Positions 58,141-64,000 of a DNA stretch of 64,000 nt are shown here, in pieces. The first letter of the stretch is position 1; the number at the start of each line of letters is the position of its first letter. The notes below the pieces were generated by a model. The model made no database searches and was not told where the DNA came from. It saw only the letters and a program-made list of their open reading frames with translations. This stretch comes from Glandiceps talaboti. Lineage: Eukaryota > Hemichordata > Enteropneusta > Spengelidae. Location of the stretch: NCBI RefSeq assembly GCF_964340395.1, contig NC_135562.1, forward strand, positions 7,328,134 through 7,392,133, written 5' to 3'. Position numbers and translations under genes: made by a program.

Positions 58141-58714
58141 GTAAAATGGTGACTATAATAATAAAAGTGCAATATTTTACCAACTTTCTGTGTGAAATGT
58201 GTTCTATAGTGTGTGCGAGTCATCATATGAAACCACTAACCACTTTGTTACTTTGCTAAAACAAAAAACTACATAGTGGAAGAGCTGAACAGCAGAACCA
58301 CTTCTACATATGTTATAAAAACAAAAACGAAAACGAACAAAAAACCAGCAGAGATATAATTCTGACCAATAGGTCGCTTGTTGTTTAAATCTCAACATGG
58401 CATGTATATTTCTTTGTTTTGTGTGTTGCTGAGTGAATTGTACAGTGTCATGTTTCCATGGCAACAGTAAGTGTACACTGATGTTCTTTCTGTAAAAGTG
58501 ATTGAATTTGCAGTGGTGAATTTGCAGAATAGTGCATATTATGATAAGAGGCGAGGTCAATAGTACAATGTAGCTTACGGGGGGGGGGGGGGGGGGGCAC
58601 TTTAGTTCTCCTCCTACAAAGTCAATTTTACTTTTAATGGCTATGTTTGTACCCCTAAATGCAAATATTTCTAAAAAAAGGTCCTTATTAATTCAAAAGA
58701 TCAAAGTGTCAATT
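58141..58714. other. Non-coding; 19-G tract at 58579-58597
   Basis: No gene recognised. A 118-codon minus-strand frame (58204-58560) shows no domain. Confidence 0.5.
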
Positions 58715-59190
58715 CTAATAGTGGAATAGTGTAGTAGTGTTAGTCCTTCAAGTCTACAGGTAGGCTAGAGTTAGGATAGTGGAACAGTGTGGTAGTATTA
58801 GTCCTTCAAGTCTACAGGTAGGCTACAGTTAGGATAGCTGAAATAGTGTAGTAGTGATAGTCCTTCAAGTCTACAGGTAGGCTATAGTTAGGGTAGTGGA
58901 ATAGTGTGGTAGTATTAGTCCTTCAAGTCTACAGGTAGGCTACAGTTAGGATAGCTGAAATAGTGTAGTAGTGATAGTCCTTCAAGTCTACAGGTAGGCT
59001 ATAGTTAGGGTAGTGGAATAGTGTGGTAGTATTAGTCCTTCAAGTCTACAGGTAGGCTACAGTTAGGGTAGTGGAATAGTGTAGTAGTGATAGTCCTTCA
59101 AGTCTACAGGTAGGCTACAGTTAGGATAGCTGAAATAGTGTAGTACCCCCAGTAGTAATAGTCCTTCAAGTCTACAGGTAGGCTACTGAT
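58715..59190. repeat. About 59-bp minisatellite with dimer structure
   Basis: TAGTCCTTCAAGTCTACAGG followed by TAGGCTA recurs eight times from about 58741 to 59187. Unit tails alternate between ATAGCTGAAATAGTGTAGTA and GTAGTGGAATAGTGTGGTA forms, so several neighbouring pairs repeat as a dimer of about 118 bp. One late unit has gained ACCCCCAGTA. Confidence 0.93.
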
Positions 59191-60580
59191 AAATAGATTC
59201 ATCAGAAGCAAGGTTAAAACAATATTATTCTGATAGCACAATTGAAAAATGAGATATGTGAGTAACATTCGTCAAAGCATGTTGATTGAAACAGGTTCAA
59301 TGTACGTACGTACTATCTTTACAGTTGTCTTGTGAAAGGAAGTATAGAAAACATATAGTACAGTACATCCAACTTTAATAATATCTACATTCATAGATTT
59401 ACAAATAATAAAAAAATTAATCCTTTCTTCAAGGGAAATGAAATTAATTTGTAACATGATAGACAGAAATCTGAGGTTCAAACCTAATTGGGTCGCTAAA
59501 GTCACTGTCCGGTTGGACACTGCCTATAAAGAGAAAACTACAAGTGCAATGTAAGGCTAACAAATACCTCTAGGTAATCAAAAGTTTATATCTAGCTGTT
59601 TTGATTAAACTTTCGTTAATACATTGGCAGTTTTTGTGTTAGCGTGGACCTATCACCCATTAGCTAGCAATACAACTCCTTTATGTCGGTCATAAGTCAC
59701 CCTACCTTTAGTCAACCTCCCTTACTGAAAAATGGTATAGTCCAAGTGACTGAAGTACATAAGCCTAGGAATAACCCAAGTTTCCAAACCTCTGTCACTA
59801 TCAATTGCAATCTAATGTGATGCAATATTGTCATACAATTAGAATTATGAAATGTAATTTAAATCAAATTACGATCATATCAGCTTGTTTGCTTTATAAT
59901 TGTAATTTTAATCAAATAATGTACACAGACCGGCTTATTTGCTGTAATAATTGCGTCTGTGTATTACTATGCACAAAGGTCATTACTTTGCATATTATGT
60001 AGACAGTAGCAGATATGAAAACAATTTCATATCGATTAATTGGAGATGAAGTTAATTTCTAATATTGTCATTACAGTTTCTCTGAGATATTAGGCTAATT
60101 GCACTAGACAGTGTTGAGCTAGTTAATAATGCCTCACTTAGTGAAGTCACAGTTTCAGCCTTGGAACCAATACAGGAATAAGATACAGTAGCGTAGACAT
60201 ATTATGTAAATTTGTACAATTTATGCATCCACAAGCCTTGATGAAATTTTTTAGTGCTAAAACAGGAAGTGTTTGCCAGAAGAAGGGGAGGGGGGGGGGG
60301 GGGGGGGGGTTATGCTTATAAGGTATACTGGTATGTGCCACTAAAATGGTAACTTTTGCACCCAAAAAAATCCCTAAACATTGGTCAACATTTCATCTGA
60401 AAATTCACTAATCATGAATTTGATAACATCTTCCAGCATCAGAATAAAGGTAATTGACCAGATGATTGTGACTGAACTATGGGTCTGTTTTCGGACTATA
60501 CATTGTTAGAGGTTTTAAACTTGGGCAACTGGTCCAAAAATACTCAGATCAAATCAATAACAATTAGGATGCACTAAGCA
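59191..60580. other. Non-coding; 20-G tract at 60290-60309
   Basis: No gene or family recognised. Confidence 0.5.
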
Positions 60581-60581
60581 A

Positions 60582-60628
<47 letters not shown>

Positions 60629-60631
60629 ATA
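60581..60631. repeat. (AAAT)n microsatellite
   Basis: Uninterrupted AAAT repeat, about 12 units. Confidence 0.97.
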
Positions 60632-63132
60632 CAAATGTAGTCATCTATCAACTAAAACTGTCAATCATTTGAAAAATAAAAGTTTTTTTTTAATAAGGTT
60701 ACCATTCAAATTGTGTACAGCAACATTATAAGGGTGATCAAATTGTATAGCACCATATAACATATCAATAAAAAGTATAATGCCAAGGGGGCTATGGCTT
60801 AAAATGGAGAAGACTTGTAACAATTATAGTTTAACTTGCTCAGTGGCAACTTCTGTTAAATGTACTGTCAGCTGTATTGTTATTGTAATTCTATAACTGT
60901 TTAGTGTTACAACACAACTACTTGACAGTACGTTTAACAAAAGTTCTGTACCAAGACCCTTATATCAATTCCGCCTAAGTTCTGATCGATGGCACCGGAA
61001 AGTGAAAGTGGCATGAAACCAACGTATTTTACCTTGTTTAACATCTAACTTTGTGTTAAAGTTAAACATAGTGAATTCACAAGATATCCTTGCCCTTAAG
61101 GAGCAAGTGAAATCAATTATAAGGTCCCCTTGTTTTTCTTGGGGCTCTACAAATTATACAACACTTGTGCTAAAGTATTATGTATGTGTCTTGTTCTCAT
61201 TTCCTTGATGGAACTATGCTATCGGGCTTCCCAAACCATAAGCAAACATGTAAACTGACATTTTCTACAACTTTCATTCGTTTGTGTATTCACAACACAA
61301 AGTAAATTTAATACAAACAATATATAGAGTCAAGAATAATAAATTTACTGTTCCTGTACTGAAAGCATTACTATCACTTAAGATTTTAACACTTACATGT
61401 AATTGATAAATGGCAGTAAATTGACTTTTCATTTCATTGTGTAAAATGCAGTTTAACAGCTTAAAATTGTAATGAATGGTACTTTGTGTGTCAGAGGTGA
61501 GAATGTCTAATGTTTAAATGTATCCCATGAGGTTGTATATCCATGAATTGTATGATAAGTGAACTTTGTAGAAATGCATAAATTAGCTTTTAGCATAATT
61601 TTGTAAATGCATGGATAATTCAGTTAAAAAAGTTAGAAACTGGCATTATTTGTTCTGGGAAATCAAACCAGTGTTATAGCAAAATGACTGGGAAGTTGAA
61701 TTTTCTGTAAATTTATAAATTTGTATCAGGAAATTGATAATTACGATCCCTGAACATCTCTGAATGCCGACCCATTCCTGCTCAAGAAAAGTCATGGAAA
61801 AGTTTGACTTCCAAATTCGTGTGGGAAAATGTGTAACTAAATTCCTTGAATGTAAGGGAATTTCAATAGAATATATGATCTAATGAAGATCTGCAAATTT
61901 ACAAGTTTGTGTTTCAATTAGGAACAATTATAGAATTCATAAAATGATGAAACAACAATATTGAGCCAGACAAATTTAAATTTCAAGTTTGTTTGGTGAG
62001 GTTTACTTTTCAAGATTACAACAAGAAAATAAATAATTGCGTGAATGAGAAAAATTCTGGAAAATAGCCCCCAAACTTCTTGGGCATAATAAATGTTAAG
62101 CATGTGATAAGTTAATCATGATGTGGATATTATTTTATATATCGGTGATTACTTGCTGGTGGTATTTGCAGTGCAATACCAAACACATGATTGCATAACA
62201 TCATGCAAATGATATGCAAATGAGGGCACAATCATTCATTGTAAACAAAAGCGTGTGATCGCGCAGTATCATTTTTGCAGACGTTTGCTGTTTCCGATAA
62301 ACATGTAGTAATAACACAGAACCAGATGCTGTATGATTTAAAGTATGGGTAATCTGAGGAATTTGCAGTTTTTTCTGCTTCACTTTCCCTCACTATGCTC
62401 ATGATAGTATGGCTGCAGGAAAACTGCAAACACTCTTAAGACTTGTAAATACCCAGAGTACACCACACTTGCACTTGCATGTTATGGGGTTCTGTCAGAA
62501 TGTTAAAACAGACCATTTTTCACTTTCAGAAATGTAGTCCGAGCCACCCAATAAGTGTACATGTAGTAATTCTATCCATGAGGAAAAATTTAAATCAGGC
62601 CAAACCAATTTAAAAGAAGAAAAAAAAAACGAAGTAGAATAGTCAGGTTATCAATGATTCAATCCTTTTTCATTTTTCTCTGCTGACTAATTGTGTAGTT
62701 TGAGAAATACTTCTGAAAAAACTTGCATCAGAATCAGAGAAATTTGTAGAATAACACACTCGCACACACAAAAAAAATGAAAATTAGAGAAGGTTCAATG
62801 TCATTGAACCCACTTATTTTTGAATGATAGTTTATTGGAACCATATAATTTATTTTGTGTGGCCACATTGGGATAAAGTCTGAAATTCTCAGTGTAGTAC
62901 AATGTGTTTAGCTGAGCAACAATCCCCTTCTTATTACACTGATCTTGACAATAATCTAATCAACTGCTGAGTGTACTCGACACCCCTCAAGTCAGTGGTA
63001 ATCAGTAAATTAGGTACTTTGTACTTGTACATTATGCATGTAATCACTGCGCTATCAATTCATCAATCGGGAACTGAAAGGATGATAGAAAAGATGTCTC
63101 ACCAGTATATCACTTGAGTCACAAATTGTTGT
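60632..63132. other. Non-coding, nothing recognised
   Basis: About 2.5 kb without a recognised gene, RNA or repeat family. Two overlapping ATGCAAAT-like sites lie near 62203-62222. Confidence 0.5.
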
Positions 63133-63535
63133 GTAAACCCCATTATACTATGCACAAGCCAATTGAACAAAAAATATGGAATTTATACTCTGGTGGTTCT
63201 ACATACATGTATGTCATGACAACACATGTCTATGTCACAACAACACAAGTCTATGTCACTGGTTCTACTGTGTTCAAAATATGAGTTAAAATGTTCAACA
63301 TTGCCATTACTTGCCCCGATTTTTCTTTGATATTACTGCATTTTATTTTAAAAATCCAATACCCATTTGCCATCTATATGGCTACGTTAACTTTAACTTA
63401 AGTTGGAAAAAATAGAAAATAGTGACAATTCTGAAAATCTTTAACCAATGATTTAGATCCGTATAGTTGTCATAAATTCCATATTTTCTGTTTGAGTGCA
63501 TACAACTTTAATAGCTTGATCATGGTATGAATGTG
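63133..63535. mobile_element. ACAAGCCAAG-family fragments in both orientations
   Basis: A plus-orientation copy at 63133-63345 has GCACAAGCCAATTGAAC, AATATGGAATTTATACTCTG, TCTATGTCACTGGTTCTACT, and TTTTTCTTTGATATTAC. An inverted end at 63468-63535 has AAATTCCATATTTTCTGTTT and GAGTGCATACAAC. Between them, 63340-63415 resembles the tail of H1. Non-coding. Confidence 0.6.
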
Positions 63536-64000
63536 AATATACATACATTGTAGTATATATTTAGAAACGCATAACCATACTAGGAGCAGGAAATTATACC
63601 CATCAATATTTCAATAGAAAAAGGCCAAAGGGTCATGACCATGTAATAAATATTTGAGCTTAAAAGGAGCGGGTTATTAAATACAATAACTGTTATTTCC
63701 CCACCATTAAAGCAGTACCATGCATTTAAAATGTCATATTAATGGTACTTTATTGACAGAACCATATATCTTCATATTATACAATACGTTTTTCTTTGTA
63801 TGCGTACTAGTAGGTAGCATTCGAATAGAGATATAGAGAATTGATTTATTTTGGAAGGCTTTGTGAGAATGTACAAATCATATAGTAAAATATACATAGC
63901 ATTTGAATAGAAACGTAAAATACATTTTATTCATTGTTTTGGTGTTCCGTATGTACATGTACAGTATAGTTTTCGTGGTGGTATGTATGTTATGAATCAG
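63536..64000. other. Non-coding, nothing recognised
   Basis: No gene or family seen up to the window edge. Confidence 0.5.

Noticed and set aside
58204-58560. 118-codon minus-strand protein
   Set aside because: No motif or family was recognised, and such a length is expected by chance in 64 kb over six frames.

Overview
This window looks like gene-poor, repeat-dense DNA from an invertebrate animal nuclear genome, most likely a marine metazoan. It is strongly A+T-rich and contains tRNA-derived SINEs, hairpin (foldback) MITEs, tetranucleotide microsatellites (ACAG, TATG, ACAT) and many TACATGTA palindromes. There are no operons, ribosome binding sites or long non-repetitive reading frames. I could not fix the phylum. 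I found no intact protein-coding gene, rRNA gene or free-standing tRNA gene. The longest open frames lie inside tandem repeats and are products of the repeat period.

Layout. 1-5.0 kb: A+T-rich DNA, one copy of a dispersed LTR-like repeat (R1), then a 3.7-kb minisatellite built on a 48-bp dimer (23+25 bp). 5-11.3 kb: small hairpins, a second R1 copy in which an internal 48-bp unit has expanded six-fold, a TIR MITE split by other sequence, and a degenerate array carrying ATGCAAAT. 11.3-19.1 kb: a broken tail of a Penelope-like (GIY-YIG) retroelement, two copies of repeat R2, a nested palindrome at 15.3-15.5 kb, a fourfold degenerate tandem repeat and a GA microsatellite. 19-26.3 kb: a cluster of repeats ending in ACAAGCCAAG around a hairpin, a 39-bp minisatellite whose every unit is palindromic, TATG microsatellites and SINE-A copies. 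26-33.8 kb: degenerate 190-220-bp and 140-180-bp tandem arrays and the third MITE copy. 35-44 kb: foldback elements, 49-bp and 51-bp minisatellites, SINE fragments and a 98-bp-arm inverted repeat. 45-46.1 kb: a frameshifted GIY-YIG endonuclease relic beside a complete SINE-A. 48-57 kb: SINE-B copies, the best preserved TIR MITE, another foldback copy, a three-direct-plus-one-inverted repeat, a LINE ORF2 tail, and a SINE-B fragment between perfect 80-bp direct repeats. 57-64 kb: a 59-bp minisatellite with dimer structure, homopolymer tracts and more ACAAGCCAAG repeats.

How the parts relate. The sequence is best read as layers of mobile-element debris and local tandem amplification. The only protein relics are from retroelements: two Penelope-like C-terminal regions and one LINE ORF2 C-terminus. 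SINEs and MITEs depend on enzymes made elsewhere. Several minisatellites can be traced to a parent element or hairpin visible in the window. Coordinates of degenerate repeats are by eye and may be off by some tens of bases.
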